DNA from: Sulfurovum sp.
GTDB taxonomy: Bacteria > Campylobacterota > Campylobacteria > Campylobacterales > Sulfurovaceae
DNA length: 64,000 bases
Direction of reading: 5' to 3'
NCBI GenBank assembly: GCA_027068435.1
Contig: JAMOTA010000037.1
Span: forward strand, 48,589-112,588
The notes beneath the pieces are model-generated. The model ran no database searches, was not told the origin of the DNA, and saw only the letters and a list, made by a program, of their open reading frames with translations. The position numbers and the translations under genes were made by a program. This document shows, piece after piece, positions 1-9,360 of this stretch (positions are counted from its first letter, which is position 1; each line of letters begins with the position of its first letter).

Positions 1-876
1 GAGCTTTTTGGTGGTACTGGACTAGGACTCTCTATAAGTGCTGCGTATGTAAAAGAGATGGGTGGTAAACTCTCTTTAGATAGTGAGCTTGATAAAGGGA
101 GTACTTTTTATTTTGATATACCTGTTAAAGTAAAAAATGATACGGTGTATTTGGAACCGATAAATAATACATCGGTTAATATGGCTATTTTGTTAGATAA
201 AAAGAATAAATTTGTTGCCAATCACATAGCAAGATACTTTATGAAGATAGGTTTGAGTTTTGACAATATCAAAGCAACGGTTAATTTTTCTGAGCTAGAT
301 AGAAGTTTAACGCATCTTATCGTATTTGAAAATAAATTAAATGATGATATTTTTGCGTATGTTAAAGAGCATAAAATAAAACTTCTTATTATTGAAGAGA
401 ACTTTTTAGCATTAAATATAGAGTCACTTGAAAATGCTACTTTAGTTTCTCAATATAGTTACTTTGGTGAGTCACTTTACGCTTTTGTTAGTGCAGATAA
501 AATACCTAAAATACTGATAGTAGAAGATGATAAAATAAGTAGATTTCTTCTTAAAAATATGTTGGAGTATGAGTATTGTCTCATAGATACAGCAGAAGAT
601 GGAGAAGATGGATTAAGAGCTTTAACTACAGCGTTAAATGATAATGCACCATATGATTTAGTCTATACTGACCATAACATGCCTCTGTTAAGTGGAAGCG
701 AGATGTTAAAAAGATATGAGGTTTTAGCGAAGAAAGCCTCACGAAATAAGATAACTACAGTCTGTATATCTGGTGATCATGGTATTAAAGATAGTTATTA
801 TGATTTTGATTTATTTGCTACGAAACCTTTTAAGAAGAAAGAGATTATCTCAATCTATCTTAATTTAAAAAACTAA
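1..876 (+). CDS. Hybrid sensor histidine kinase, C-terminal part (5' end outside window)
   Basis: The frame is open from base 1, so the gene begins before the window. Bases 10-39 encode GGTGLGLSIS, the G2 box of a histidine kinase ATPase domain, and a typical end of that domain (GSTFYFDIPV) follows. After about 100 poorly conserved residues there is a C-terminal receiver domain: acidic pair in VEDD, phosphoacceptor Asp in YTDHNMP (codon 670-672), and the conserved Lys in ATKPF. The middle part may be a degenerate second receiver. The protein would pass phosphate from the kinase to its own receiver. The signal sensed cannot be told because the N-terminus is missing. The family call is secure. 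Confidence 0.9.
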   Translation, partial: ELFGGTGLGLSISAAYVKEMGGKLSLDSELDKGSTFYFDIPVKVKNDTVYLEPINNTSVNMAILLDKKNKFVANHIARYFMKIGLSFDNIKATVNFSELDRSLTHLIVFENKLNDDIFAYVKEHKIKLLIIEENFLALNIESLENATLVSQYSYFGESLYAFVSADKIPKILIVEDDKISRFLLKNMLEYEYCLIDTAEDGEDGLRALTTALNDNAPYDLVYTDHNMPLLSGSEMLKRYEVLAKKASRNKITTVCISGDHGIKDSYYDFDLFATKPFKKKEIISIYLNLKN

Positions 877-892
877 TGTTAAAAGGAAGAAG

Positions 893-1690
893 ATGAATGT
901 TGAAAATATTATAGGCTTAGGTGTTGCAGGAAATTTTGCACGCCATTTAGAACAAGCAGGGGAGCTAAAAGATTTTGAAAATGTACTGACTGCTGAGCCA
1001 GATGCACCTAAAGGGGTATTTCCTTTTTATCTACCTTGTTCAGACTCTTTTTTAGGGCTTTACTCTATTGGTACAGATATATTAAATCTGCCAGAGTATG
1101 AAGCCAATGCACAAGTAGAACCAGAAATCGCTGTTATGTTTGATGTTATTTATGATGATAATAAAAAAGTTATAGATCTTGTTGCACAAAAGTTTACTAC
1201 TTTTAATGACTGTACTATTCGTAAAGAGGGTGCAAAGAAGATTTCTGAAAAGAAGTCATGGGGTGTAAACTCTAAAGGCATAGGTGACAAATGGATAGCC
1301 ATAGATAAGTTTGAAGAGGGCGGGGTGATGGATAACTATCACCTCTGTTCTTTTATAAAACGTGAGGGTGTATTGTACCCTTATGGTGTTGATGCTCCAT
1401 TACTTGGCTACTCATATTTTTATACGAAGTTAAAGTTATGGCTTATTGAGAAGATGAATGAACAAAAAGATTTTGGTCCTTTAGAAGATATTGCTATGCA
1501 TCTTAAAGCGTGTAGTTACCCTAAACAAGCACTTATCTCTATTGGTGCGACTGCGTATGCTGAGTTTGGTGAAAATAATTATCTGAAGTCTGGAGATGAT
1601 GTTTATGTGGTAGCTTATGATGCACGTACGCAAAGTGCTGACTTTACGCCAGATGATACAAAAGTACTACTACACCAAAAGGTGCAGTAG
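893..1690 (+). CDS. DUF5718-like conserved protein
   Basis: A 265-residue soluble protein starting after a good ribosome site (AAGGAAGA), 16 bases behind the kinase gene. The N-terminal IGLGVAGNFARHLEQAGE and the later YSIGTDI...EPEIAVMFDV resemble what I recall as DUF5718, a family found in Campylobacterota with a fold distantly like fumarylacetoacetate hydrolase. I see no signal peptide or membrane segment. No function is established. It ends only 15 bases from the convergent dnaJ stop. Confidence 0.6.
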   Translation: MNVENIIGLGVAGNFARHLEQAGELKDFENVLTAEPDAPKGVFPFYLPCSDSFLGLYSIGTDILNLPEYEANAQVEPEIAVMFDVIYDDNKKVIDLVAQKFTTFNDCTIRKEGAKKISEKKSWGVNSKGIGDKWIAIDKFEEGGVMDNYHLCSFIKREGVLYPYGVDAPLLGYSYFYTKLKLWLIEKMNEQKDFGPLEDIAMHLKACSYPKQALISIGATAYAEFGENNYLKSGDDVYVVAYDARTQSADFTPDDTKVLLHQKVQ

Positions 1691-1705
1691 TTTAACACAT
1701 CAAGG

Positions 1706-2842
1706 TTAGTTAAACCAGCTTTTAACTCTGCTAAATGCTGAGTCAAAAGTACTCTTATGTGGGCTACTCTCTACCCCGTAGCTCTCTTGAAGTTTTTCAA
1801 GAAGTTCTCTCTGCTCTTCGTTGATTTTCTTCGGTAAAATCATACGTATTTGTGCAACTAAACGACCTTTTCTACCACCATGAACATCTGCTACACCTTC
1901 ACCTTCAAAGACATACTGCTCTTTATCTTTAGTGCTTTGTTTAAGTTCAAGATCAAGTTCACCTTCTAGTGCAGGAATGGAGAGAGTCTCTCCTAAAATA
2001 GCTTGCGTAAAGAATACAGGTACTTCTACGTAAATGTCTTTTCCATTACGTATAAAGTTTTCATCTTCTTCTACATGGAAAGTGAGGTAAAGGTCACCAC
2101 GGTTTCCACCTTTAGCTTCATTACCATACCCTTGCGCACGAAGACGGTTCCCTGTATCAACACCTGCAGGAATATTTACTGTAACTACATCTTCCTCTTC
2201 ATGATACCCTTTACCATGACAACTATGACAGTTCTCTGCAACACTTTTTCCTTGACCTTGACACTTAGGACAAGTCTGTGCAAACTGCATAGGTCCTTGT
2301 CTCATGAGTACTTGACCTTGACCTTGACAGTAGTCACAAGTCTCTAGTTTTGCATCTTTTGCACCAGTACCTTTACAGTCATTACATGCAGTTTTGTATG
2401 TGATGTCTATCTTCTTTTCACAGCCAAATACAGCTTCATGAAAGGCTAAAGAGAGTTCTATTTCAAAATCTAAAGCATACTTTTGGCTTGGGTCTCTTCG
2501 TGTACGTCCAAAGCCCCCTCCAAAACCACCACCTGCACCACCAAACATAGAGTTAAACATATCCATAACATCGTCCATGTTTCCTCCACCAAAGCCACCA
2601 CCCATGCCACCTTGACCTTCTAGTCCAGCTTTACCATAACGGTCATAAATATTTCTTTTTTTCTCATCACTTAAGACTTGATAGGCTTCATTGACTATTT
2701 TGAAAGTCTCTTCAGCTTCTTTATCATCTGGGTTTCTATCTGGATGGTACTTCATCGCTAATTTTCTATAAGATTTTTTAAGTTCTGCACTTGAACATGT
2801 TTTTGTTACTTCAAGTACTTCATAATAACACATTTCTGTCAT
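1706..2842 (-). CDS. dnaJ: Chaperone DnaJ (Hsp40)
   Basis: Full-length DnaJ of 378 residues. It stimulates the ATPase of DnaK and delivers unfolded clients to it. The J domain carries HPD at residues 33-35. A Gly/Phe-rich linker follows (about residues 74-112), then four zinc-binding repeats [24 protein letters not shown] and CHSCHGKG, and the C-terminal client-binding domains. It is not in an operon with grpE-dnaK, which lie 4 kb away on the other strand. Its start is divergent from the Dabb-recR pair. Confidence 0.98.
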   Translation of the reverse strand: MTEMCYYEVLEVTKTCSSAELKKSYRKLAMKYHPDRNPDDKEAEETFKIVNEAYQVLSDEKKRNIYDRYGKAGLEGQGGMGGGFGGGNMDDVMDMFNSMFGGAGGGFGGGFGRTRRDPSQKYALDFEIELSLAFHEAVFGCEKKIDITYKTACNDCKGTGAKDAKLETCDYCQGQGQVLMRQGPMQFAQTCPKCQGQGKSVAENCHSCHGKGYHEEEDVVTVNIPAGVDTGNRLRAQGYGNEAKGGNRGDLYLTFHVEEDENFIRNGKDIYVEVPVFFTQAILGETLSIPALEGELDLELKQSTKDKEQYVFEGEGVADVHGGRKGRLVAQIRMILPKKINEEQRELLEKLQESYGVESSPHKSTFDSAFSRVKSWFN

Positions 2843-2892
2843 GATTCACTCCAATAATTTGAGGGATATTTGGGCGAATTCTACCATAATTT

Positions 2893-2901
2893 TGCTATAA
2901 T
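2893..2901 (+). promoter_or_regulatory. Extended -10 promoter (TGC-TATAAT) for Dabb-recR
   Basis: TGC-TATAAT lies 26 bases before the Dabb start. No convincing -35 is visible, as is usual for the Campylobacterota housekeeping sigma factor. The same TGC-TATAAT form recurs upstream of several other genes in this window. Confidence 0.6.
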
Positions 2902-2927
2902 GGCGAATAAAATATAGGTAGGTAATC

Positions 2928-3221
2928 ATGTTAGTTCATATTGTAATGTTTAAGTTTAAAGAAAAAAATAAAAAAGCCAATATTATTCAGGCAAAACAGA
3001 TGCTAGAAAACCTTATGGGTGCTGTACCCACATTACGAAGTATGGATGTAGGTGTTAACTTTGTAGAAGCAGATAGAGCTATGGATTTAAGTATTATTAC
3101 TGTTTTTGAGAGTAAAGAGGGGCTTGATGCGTATGATGTACACCCTGAACATCAAAAAGTTGTTAGCTTTATCAAATCAGTAGTGGAGTACTCTAAAGCT
3201 TCAGACTACTTAAGAGACTAA
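2928..3221 (+). CDS. Dabb (stress-responsive alpha/beta barrel) family protein
   Basis: A 97-residue protein with the Dabb pattern: MLVHIVMFKFKE at the start, a central strand with MDLSIITVFES, and HPEHQKVVSFI near the end. Dabb proteins form dimeric alpha/beta barrels; most bacterial members have no proven reaction. Its TAA stop directly abuts the recR ATG, so the two are almost certainly cotranscribed. I infer no functional link to RecR. Confidence 0.8.
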   Translation: MLVHIVMFKFKEKNKKANIIQAKQMLENLMGAVPTLRSMDVGVNFVEADRAMDLSIITVFESKEGLDAYDVHPEHQKVVSFIKSVVEYSKASDYLRD

Positions 3222-3791
3222 ATGAAACATTATAAAATAGAAGCATTTGAAAATCTAGTCTCTGCTTTTAGTTCACTTCCATCTATCGGAAAAAAAACTG
3301 CTATTCGTTTAGCCTATCACTCTGTAATGGAAGATGGGTTTGCAGGTATGAAGTTAGCTCACGCTTTAGAAACAGGTATTAGCACTATTCAAAGATGTAG
3401 TAAATGTCATAACATGAGTGAAGATGAACTCTGTAGTATCTGCTCTGACCCTTACCGTGACAGTACAAAACTTTGTATTGTTCAGAGTGCAAAAGATATC
3501 TTGACCATAGAAGAGAGTAAGCAGTTTGATGGTGTCTATTATGTAGTCTCAGAGGTAAGAGATATGGATGAGTCACATCTCTTTTACGCTGTAGGTGGAG
3601 TCAATGAGATTATCTTTGCTTTTCCACCAAGTATCGCAACGGATACTATGATACTCTACATAGAAGATAAACTTTTAGGGCTAAATATTAAGTTTACCAA
3701 AATAGCCCAAGGTGTTCCAACAGGTGTAGAGTTAGAGAACATTGATGTTGTCTCACTCTCTCGTGCTTTAGAGGCTAGAGTGAGGATTTAG
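3222..3791 (+). CDS. recR: Recombination protein RecR
   Basis: RecR, 189 residues, slightly shorter than the usual 195-200. It acts with RecO (and RecF where present) to load RecA on gapped DNA. Visible parts are the N-terminal helix-hairpin-helix (SLPSIGKKTAIRLAYH), a zinc finger of C59, C62, C71 and C74, a Toprim domain from about residue 80 (LCIVQSAKDILTIE), and a C-terminal segment GVPTGVELENIDVVSLSRALEAR. It starts immediately after the Dabb gene and overlaps the convergent DHH gene by 4 bases. Confidence 0.97.
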   Translation: MKHYKIEAFENLVSAFSSLPSIGKKTAIRLAYHSVMEDGFAGMKLAHALETGISTIQRCSKCHNMSEDELCSICSDPYRDSTKLCIVQSAKDILTIEESKQFDGVYYVVSEVRDMDESHLFYAVGGVNEIIFAFPPSIATDTMILYIEDKLLGLNIKFTKIAQGVPTGVELENIDVVSLSRALEARVRI

Positions 3792-4834
3792 TCTTCACAC
3801 TTTTTATCTATATATTCTTGTACAAACTTTCGTACATTAGCATAGACAAATGAGTCTTTATAACTCTCTATTTTACCCCCACTAGCATTGGGGTGTCCTC
3901 CGCCATTTCCGATGTGTTCTGCCATTTTGGAAACGTCTAGTTTATTGTTACTTCTTAGTGAGAAGTTACCTCTAAAGTTTACATCCATATAGAAGTCATA
4001 ATCTGGATTATTTAACATACAAGTATTACCTATAATGGAAGCATTTCCTACGTTATAACCCAATATACCTTTGTAGCCTTTGTAGTTAATAGTAAGACGC
4101 TGTTTATCTGTAGTTAAGAGGTCTGTTACATAAAATGCTACAAGATTATCTTTGGTATTGTTCTGCTCTTGCTTGAAGAAGCTCTTTTTTATTTGATGTA
4201 AGTCATCATCAAGTTGAATAGGAGCATTTTCATCATCTACTCTTTTCATAGCTGCATCTATAAGTGAAAGTTTAAACGCACGGTCTTGTGAAGGAAAAAG
4301 AATACGGTTTACTTCTCTTGCCCCAGAAATCATACCAAGCATCACTTTTCCATACTCGAAAAGTTCATCATCACTTACCCAAATATCTATGGCATTAATA
4401 GCTTTAACAATAGTAGATAAGTTGTTCTCTTTGTCAAAGGCGTAGTGCTGTTGTAACCAATCATAAGTGATAAGTGTTGCACAACGTGAAGTGTCAAGTT
4501 TGTACCATGCAAAACGTTCAGCTGCTTTGGCACCTGTGGCATGATGGTCAAGAAGCTGTATTTTAGCCCCTATGCGAATGGACTCTTTTTCTATCCAATT
4601 TCCCTCTTTTGTGGTGAGGTTAAGGTCGGTAATAAGTATAAGTGCTTCAAATGTGTCACCATGTAAAAACTTATCTTGTTCTATTTTATTGACTATCTCT
4701 TCAAGACGTGCAGTTACTTCTGGACCATAGTTGGCATTGTAACACTCTATAGTAGAGAAACATTGTGTTGAGAGGTATTGACATCCATAACCGTCTAGGT
4801 CTATGTGAGAGAGGTGGTAAACGTGCTGTTTCAT
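3788..4834 (-). CDS. DHH-family phosphoesterase (NrnB/cNMP phosphodiesterase-like)
   Basis: A 348-residue DHH/DHHA1 protein. Metal-binding motifs are SHIDLDGYG near the N-terminus, LITDLNL, LLDHHATG, and the DHHA1 signature GNGGGHPNASGG near the C-terminus. The arrangement fits the COG2404 group (oligoribonuclease NrnB or cyclic-nucleotide phosphodiesterase). The substrate (nanoRNA, pAp or a cyclic dinucleotide) cannot be decided from sequence. Its ATG overlaps the stop of the upstream Rrf2 gene by one base (TAATG), implying translational coupling. Confidence 0.85.
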   Translation of the reverse strand: MKQHVYHLSHIDLDGYGCQYLSTQCFSTIECYNANYGPEVTARLEEIVNKIEQDKFLHGDTFEALILITDLNLTTKEGNWIEKESIRIGAKIQLLDHHATGAKAAERFAWYKLDTSRCATLITYDWLQQHYAFDKENNLSTIVKAINAIDIWVSDDELFEYGKVMLGMISGAREVNRILFPSQDRAFKLSLIDAAMKRVDDENAPIQLDDDLHQIKKSFFKQEQNNTKDNLVAFYVTDLLTTDKQRLTINYKGYKGILGYNVGNASIIGNTCMLNNPDYDFYMDVNFRGNFSLRSNNKLDVSKMAEHIGNGGGHPNASGGKIESYKDSFVYANVRKFVQEYIDKKCED

Positions 4835-5232
4835 TAAAGTATATCTCCTAAAGTAAGGTCTTGTAAAAAGTCATCTATCTTTGTTTGAAAATTTGCTAAA
4901 AATGGAGAGATAGCACAAGTACCAATAGCCCCATTTGGACAAGTATGACTATAACTGCTACAGTCAAATACTGAGGGTGGTTTCCCCTCGGCAGCAAAGA
5001 TAATGCTATTGATAGTGATTTCATTCATATCTTTAGCAAGTACAAAACCACCATGAGCACCTTTTCTTGACTCTAAAATACCATTTTTAGCAAGGCTTTG
5101 TAAAATCTTGGCTAAAAAGCTTTTAGGGATACTGAGTTCATTTGCAAGTTGTTCTGCACCAATGGGTTTATCTGATTTACGGATAGTATCTAAAGAGAGT
5201 AGAGCATACTCACTTGCACGAGTTAATAACAT
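4834..5232 (-). CDS. Rrf2-family transcriptional regulator, probably Fe-S
   Basis: A 132-residue Rrf2 protein. The N-terminal winged helix begins MLLTRASEYALLSLDTI, with a recognition region SIPKSFLAKILQSLAKNGILESRKGAHGGF. Three cysteines (C91, C98, C106) match the spacing used by IscR/NsrR-type members to hold an Fe-S cluster, so it probably senses iron, oxidants or NO. It is the first gene of a two-gene unit with the DHH phosphoesterase. The target genes are unknown. Confidence 0.9.
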   Translation of the reverse strand: MLLTRASEYALLSLDTIRKSDKPIGAEQLANELSIPKSFLAKILQSLAKNGILESRKGAHGGFVLAKDMNEITINSIIFAAEGKPPSVFDCSSYSHTCPNGAIGTCAISPFLANFQTKIDDFLQDLTLGDIL

Positions 5233-5325
5233 TAATAACCTTCATAACTTAATTAGGAGTATTTTACTCTAATTTATATTATAGCTTGGTATAGGGCTTT
5301 TACTAAGTCACAAGAAAGGTTATTA

Positions 5326-5334
5326 TGCTATGAT
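5326..5334 (+). promoter_or_regulatory. Extended -10 promoter (TGC-TATGAT) for rpsO
   Basis: TGC-TATGAT sits 44 bases before the rpsO ATG. The leader ends in a strong ribosome site (CAGGAGG) at about 5368-5374. The position suits an rpsO leader of about 40 bases. Confidence 0.55.
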
Positions 5335-5378
5335 TGCGAACTCATTTATGAGAATTAAATACCAATCAGGAGGCTATT

Positions 5379-5648
5379 ATGGCTTTAGATCAGGCGAAAA
5401 AAGCAGAAATTATTGCTAAATATTCAAGAGGCGAGAACGATACAGGTTCAACAGAAATACAAGTAGCTCTTATTACAGAGAGAATTACATACCTTACTGA
5501 GCACCTTCAAACAAATAAAAAAGACCATTCATCAAGACTTGGACTACTTAAATTAGTTGGACAAAGAAGAAGACTTATGAGATACTTGAAAAAAGTAGAT
5601 CTAGCTAGATGGAATATCATCAAAACAGATATGGGAATCAGAAACTAA
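5379..5648 (+). CDS. rpsO: 30S ribosomal protein S15
   Basis: S15, 89 residues, the standard length. It binds 16S rRNA early in assembly of the platform. The signature runs from [23 protein letters not shown] to [20 protein letters not shown]. It is a single-gene unit with its own promoter and a strong terminator. Confidence 0.98.
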   Translation: MALDQAKKAEIIAKYSRGENDTGSTEIQVALITERITYLTEHLQTNKKDHSSRLGLLKLVGQRRRLMRYLKKVDLARWNIIKTDMGIRN

Positions 5649-5664
5649 GTTTCTACTCTCATCT

Positions 5665-5692
5665 AAAGTGTTGTCTTATGGCAACACTTTTT
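5665..5692 (+). terminator. Rho-independent terminator of rpsO
   Basis: Stem AAAGTGTTGTC / GGCAACACTTT (11 pairs with one G-T) around a TTAT loop, running into a short T stretch, 17 bases after the rpsO stop. Confidence 0.8.
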
Positions 5693-5816
5693 AAATATTT
5701 ACCTCATTATCCACCTTTAGTCCCCCCTCCTTTTTTTAGTTTGTATAAACAAAATAAAACTTCTTTATGAGAACTTCAACTAAATAAATATCTAATTCCT
5801 CTACTAACCCAAAACA

Positions 5817-5825
5817 TGCTATAAT
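5817..5825 (+). promoter_or_regulatory. Extended -10 promoter (TGC-TATAAT) for the Rpn gene
   Basis: TGC-TATAAT is 22 bases before the ATG at 5848, followed by AAAAAGGAG as ribosome site. It gives the nuclease gene its own transcription unit. The rest of the rpsO-Rpn gap holds only the rpsO terminator and AT-rich sequence. Confidence 0.6.
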
Positions 5826-5847
5826 CATCCAAAAAGGAGCGAACTCT

Positions 5848-6720
5848 ATGAGATTTCTCAATATGAAAACAGACTACGCATTCAAGAAGGTATTTGGGTC
5901 TGAAAACTCAAAAGATATACTTCTAAGCTTTCTTAATGCTACACTAGAACTACGCTACCCTATAGAAGACCTTACCATAGAAGACCCCTATAATGTACCT
6001 AAACTCCAAGGTATGAAAGAGACAGCAGTAGATGTAAAAGCTACTCTAAGTGATGGCTCAAAAGTAATTATAGAGATGCAGATACTTAACCATGATGGCT
6101 TTGAGAGTAGAATACTCTACAATACAGCTAAAAATTACGCTAACCAACTAGATAAAGGAGATAAATATACACTCCTAAACCCTGTTATAGCCTTAACGAT
6201 AGTAAACTTCACTATGTTTGAAACAGATAAATATAAATCTATATATCAACTACTAGAAAAAGAGAACTTCTCTAAATACAAAGACGATATACAACTAGTG
6301 TTTATAGAGTTACCCAAATTTAATAAAGAGTTTGAAGCGTGTGAGACCATAGAAGAGAAATGGATATATTTCATCAAAAACGCAAGAGATATAAAAGTAC
6401 TACCTAAACTAACAGATCCAAACCTCAAAAAAGCTTTTGAAGTAGCTAATACAGCTTCACTATCTAAAGAAGAATTAGAATTACAAGAGAAAAGAGAAGA
6501 GTTCATTTGGATGCAAAAGAGTAGTGTAGAGAAAGCTAAAAGAGAGGGCAGAGAGGAAGGCAAATTAGAAGGTAAACTTGAAGGTAAACTTGAAGGTATA
6601 AAAGAAGGTAAGCTAGAAGAGAAACTAAGCATAGCCAAAAACCTACTAGATATACTAGACAATGAGACTATAGCTTTAAAAATTGGGTTAGATGTAGAGA
6701 TGGTAGATGGGTTAAGATAG
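5848..6720 (+). CDS. Rpn-family (PD-(D/E)XK) recombination-promoting nuclease / putative transposase
   Basis: A 290-residue protein of the TIGR01784/PDDEXK_2 type. It opens with the typical MKTDYAFKKVFGSENSKDILLSFLNA. The nuclease core appears as VDVKATLSDGSKVIIEMQ, with acidic residues and Glu-x-Gln of the PD-(D/E)XK fold. Such proteins cut DNA and raise RecA-independent recombination in E. coli (RpnA-E). The C-terminus holds a repeated GKLE motif encoded by a 12-base tandem repeat. It lies directly upstream of grpE, where some relatives carry hrcA, but has its own promoter. No terminal repeats were found, so mobility is not shown. Confidence 0.9.
   Translation: MRFLNMKTDYAFKKVFGSENSKDILLSFLNATLELRYPIEDLTIEDPYNVPKLQGMKETAVDVKATLSDGSKVIIEMQILNHDGFESRILYNTAKNYANQLDKGDKYTLLNPVIALTIVNFTMFETDKYKSIYQLLEKENFSKYKDDIQLVFIELPKFNKEFEACETIEEKWIYFIKNARDIKVLPKLTDPNLKKAFEVANTASLSKEELELQEKREEFIWMQKSSVEKAKREGREEGKLEGKLEGKLEGIKEGKLEEKLSIAKNLLDILDNETIALKIGLDVEMVDGLR
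6556..6615 (+). repeat. 12-base tandem repeat inside the Rpn gene
   Basis: Five units of consensus GAAGGTAAACTT, encoding Glu-Gly-Lys-Leu repeats. Units 2 and 3 are identical; the others differ by a few bases. The unit length is a multiple of three, so slippage would lengthen or shorten the linker without breaking the frame. Confidence 0.85.
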
Positions 6721-6786
6721 AGGTCTTATAGTTTTTACAAAAGTCTAGCTTATTTTGTTAGAATTGGTATTTAAATATCATACTTT

Positions 6787-6799
6787 AGTCAAATTGACT
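6787..6799. promoter_or_regulatory. Inverted repeat AGTCAA-A-TTGACT upstream of the grpE promoter
   Basis: A perfect 6-base inverted repeat around a central A, ending 10 bases upstream of the -35 box of grpE-dnaK. It is not the CIRCE element used by HrcA and does not fully match the HspR element. It may bind an activator or repressor of the chaperone operon; the regulator is unknown. Confidence 0.4.
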
Positions 6800-6809
6800 C
6801 AACTATGAC

Positions 6810-6839
6810 TTGACAAACTGACGCTCAATGTTGTATAAT
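6810..6839 (+). promoter_or_regulatory. Sigma70-type promoter of grpE-dnaK
   Basis: TTGACA (6810-6815) and TATAAT (6834-6839) are perfect consensus boxes with an 18-base spacer. A full -35 is unusual in this window, where most promoters show only an extended -10. The ATG of grpE follows about 55 bases later behind the strong ribosome site AAGGAGGT. Confidence 0.75.
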
Positions 6840-6893
6840 CCTTTTAAGCATTCGTTACTGGTGCAATACTATATGAATTAAGGAGGTCTGACT

Positions 6894-7445
6894 ATGAGTA
6901 AAGATGAAACTCTTGAAGAGTCTAAGGCTGAAGAGATTGTTGCTGAGACAGAACTTGTAGAGGAAGAGACAGTTGAAGTTGATCCTCTCGAGGCAGCACA
7001 AGCAGAAGCCGCAGAGTGGAAAGATAAATTTTTAAGAGCCCATGCAGATTTTGAAAACTCTAAAAGACGTTTAGAGAAAGATAAAATGAATGCCGTAGCT
7101 TATGCAAACGAAAGTTTTGCTACAGATATATTGGCAGTTATGGACTCTTTTGAAAATGCATTAACTTCAATAGAGAGTGCGAACGATACAGAAGAGAACT
7201 CTGAAGTACTAAAGAACATGAAAGAGGGTGTAAATCTTACTTTTGAACAACTCAAAAAGATACTTGCTAAAAACAGTATTAAAGAGGTAAGTAGTGAGGG
7301 TGAGTTTGACCCAGAAGTACACCAAGCTATTATGCAAGTAGAGAGTGATAATCATGAAGTTGGTGATGTCGTTCAAGTGATGCAAAAAGGGTACACCATT
7401 AAGGACAGAGTTTTACGTCCAGCAATGGTTAGTACCTGTAAATAA
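6894..7445 (+). CDS. grpE: Nucleotide exchange factor GrpE
   Basis: GrpE, 183 residues. It releases ADP from DnaK and so sets the pace of the chaperone cycle. It has an acidic N-terminal tail (residues 1-35, many Glu), a long dimerising helix (DKFLRAHADFENSKRRLEKDK), and a C-terminal beta domain with EFDPEVHQAIMQVES and GYTIKDRVLRPAMV. It is first in an operon with dnaK, 28 bases downstream. Confidence 0.97.
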   Translation: MSKDETLEESKAEEIVAETELVEEETVEVDPLEAAQAEAAEWKDKFLRAHADFENSKRRLEKDKMNAVAYANESFATDILAVMDSFENALTSIESANDTEENSEVLKNMKEGVNLTFEQLKKILAKNSIKEVSSEGEFDPEVHQAIMQVESDNHEVGDVVQVMQKGYTIKDRVLRPAMVSTCK

Positions 7446-7473
7446 ATAAAATTTAATTTTTAAAGGAAATAAT

Positions 7474-9348
7474 ATGGCAAAAGTATTAGGAATAGATTTA
7501 GGAACAACAAACTCTGCAATGGCAGTGTTTGAAGGTGGTGAGGCTAAGATTATTGCAAATAAAGAGGGTAAAAATACAACTCCTTCTATTGTTGCATTTA
7601 CAGATAAAGGTGAGATTTTAGTAGGTGAATCAGCTAAACGTCAAGCGATTACAAACCCTGAGAAAACTATCTACTCTATTAAGAGAATTATGGGTCTTAT
7701 GATGAATGAAGATAAGGCTAAAGAAGCTCAATCTAAACTTCCATACCATATAGTAGATAGAAGTGGTGCTTGTGCTATTGAAGTTGCTGGTAAAACATAT
7801 ACACCTCAAGAGATATCTGCAAAAGTACTTATGAAGATGAAAGAAGATGCAGAAGCATACCTTGGTGAGACTATTACTGACGCTGTTGTAACTGTACCAG
7901 CTTACTTTAATGATGCTCAAAGAAAAGCAACAAAAGAAGCAGGAACTATTGCAGGTCTTAATATTCTTCGTATTATCAATGAGCCAACGTCTGCTGCACT
8001 TGCATATGGTCTTGACAAAAAAGAATCAGAACAAATTGTAGTTTACGATCTTGGTGGTGGTACATTTGATGTTACTGCACTTGAGACTGGTGATGGCGTT
8101 GTTGAAGTTATGGCTACTGGTGGGGATGCATTCCTTGGTGGTGATGACTTTGATAATAAAATTATTGACTATGTAGCAGAAGAGTTTAAAAACGAAACAG
8201 GTATAGATGTTAAAGCAGATGTTATGGCACTTCAACGTGTTAAAGATGCAGCTGAGACAGCTAAAAAAGAGCTTTCTAGTTCTACAGAAACTGAGATAAA
8301 CCTTCCGTTTATTACAGCAGATGCAACAGGACCAAAACACTTAGTAACTAAAATTACTAGAGCTAAATTTGAATCACTTATCGGTGATTTAGTAGCATCT
8401 ACTATTAAAACAGTTCAAGGTGTACTTAAAGATGCAGATCTTAGTACTTCTGAGATAAATGAGATTGTTATGGTTGGTGGATCAACTCGTATTCCTTTGG
8501 TTCAAGAAGAGATGAAAAAATTCTTTGGTAAAGATCTTAACAAATCTGTAAACCCAGATGAAGTGGTTGCATTAGGTGCTGCTATTCAAGGTGGGGTACT
8601 GGCAGGTGATGTAAAAGATGTTCTTCTTCTTGATGTTACACCATTGAGTCTTGGTATTGAAACTCTAGGTGGAGTGACAACTAAAGTTATAGAGAAAGGT
8701 ACAACGATTCCTGCTAAGAAATCACAAACTTTCTCAACAGCTGAAGATAACCAACCCGCAGTAAGTATTCATGTACTTCAAGGTGAAAGAGAGTTCTCTA
8801 AAGATAACAAGTCACTAGGTATGTTTGAACTTAGAGATATTCCAGCAGCTCCACGTGGTGTACCACAAATTGAAGTAACATTTGATATTGATGCAAATGG
8901 TATCTTGACTGTATCTGCGTCTGATAAAGGTACAGGTAAATCTCAAGAGATTAAAATCACTGGTTCGAGCGGACTTTCTGATGAAGAGATTGAGAAAATG
9001 GTTCAAGATGCGGAAGCTAACAAAGCTGAAGATGAGAAGAGAAAAGAAGTAGTAGAAGCTAGAAACCAAGCAGATGCATTGGTACACCAAACACGTAAGT
9101 CATTAACTGACCTTGGTGAAAACTTTGACGCTACAGAAAAAGAAGCGATTGAAGCTGCTATCACTGATTTGGAAGAGACATTAAAAGATGACTCTGCAAC
9201 TAAAGAGCAGATAGAAGAGAAAGTAAAAACACTTACTGAAAAGTCTCATAAACTAGCAGAAGCAATGTATGCTAAAGAACAAGGTGGAGCAGACCCAAAA
9301 GCAAAAAAAGCAGACGATGACGATGTTATCGATGCTGAAGTAGAGTAA
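7474..9348 (+). CDS. dnaK: Chaperone DnaK (Hsp70)
   Basis: Full-length DnaK, 624 residues. The ATPase domain starts [20 protein letters not shown] and contains [13 protein letters not shown] and [15 protein letters not shown]; then come the linker [15 protein letters not shown], the substrate-binding beta domain and the helical lid, ending [11 protein letters not shown]. It refolds cytoplasmic proteins with DnaJ and GrpE. It is cotranscribed with grpE and ends in a clear terminator. Confidence 0.99.
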   Translation: MAKVLGIDLGTTNSAMAVFEGGEAKIIANKEGKNTTPSIVAFTDKGEILVGESAKRQAITNPEKTIYSIKRIMGLMMNEDKAKEAQSKLPYHIVDRSGACAIEVAGKTYTPQEISAKVLMKMKEDAEAYLGETITDAVVTVPAYFNDAQRKATKEAGTIAGLNILRIINEPTSAALAYGLDKKESEQIVVYDLGGGTFDVTALETGDGVVEVMATGGDAFLGGDDFDNKIIDYVAEEFKNETGIDVKADVMALQRVKDAAETAKKELSSSTETEINLPFITADATGPKHLVTKITRAKFESLIGDLVASTIKTVQGVLKDADLSTSEINEIVMVGGSTRIPLVQEEMKKFFGKDLNKSVNPDEVVALGAAIQGGVLAGDVKDVLLLDVTPLSLGIETLGGVTTKVIEKGTTIPAKKSQTFSTAEDNQPAVSIHVLQGEREFSKDNKSLGMFELRDIPAAPRGVPQIEVTFDIDANGILTVSASDKGTGKSQEIKITGSSGLSDEEIEKMVQDAEANKAEDEKRKEVVEARNQADALVHQTRKSLTDLGENFDATEKEAIEAAITDLEETLKDDSATKEQIEEKVKTLTEKSHKLAEAMYAKEQGGADPKAKKADDDDVIDAEVE

Positions 9349-9360
9349 TCCTCTACCTCC

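Noticed and set aside
2003..2347. Open frame on the plus strand within dnaJ
   Set aside because: Opposite-strand shadow of the zinc-finger region.
6787..6799. CIRCE or HAIR heat-shock operator
   Set aside because: The arms do not match TTAGCACTC/GAGTGCTAA or CTTGAGT/ACTCAAG well; kept only as an unnamed inverted repeat.
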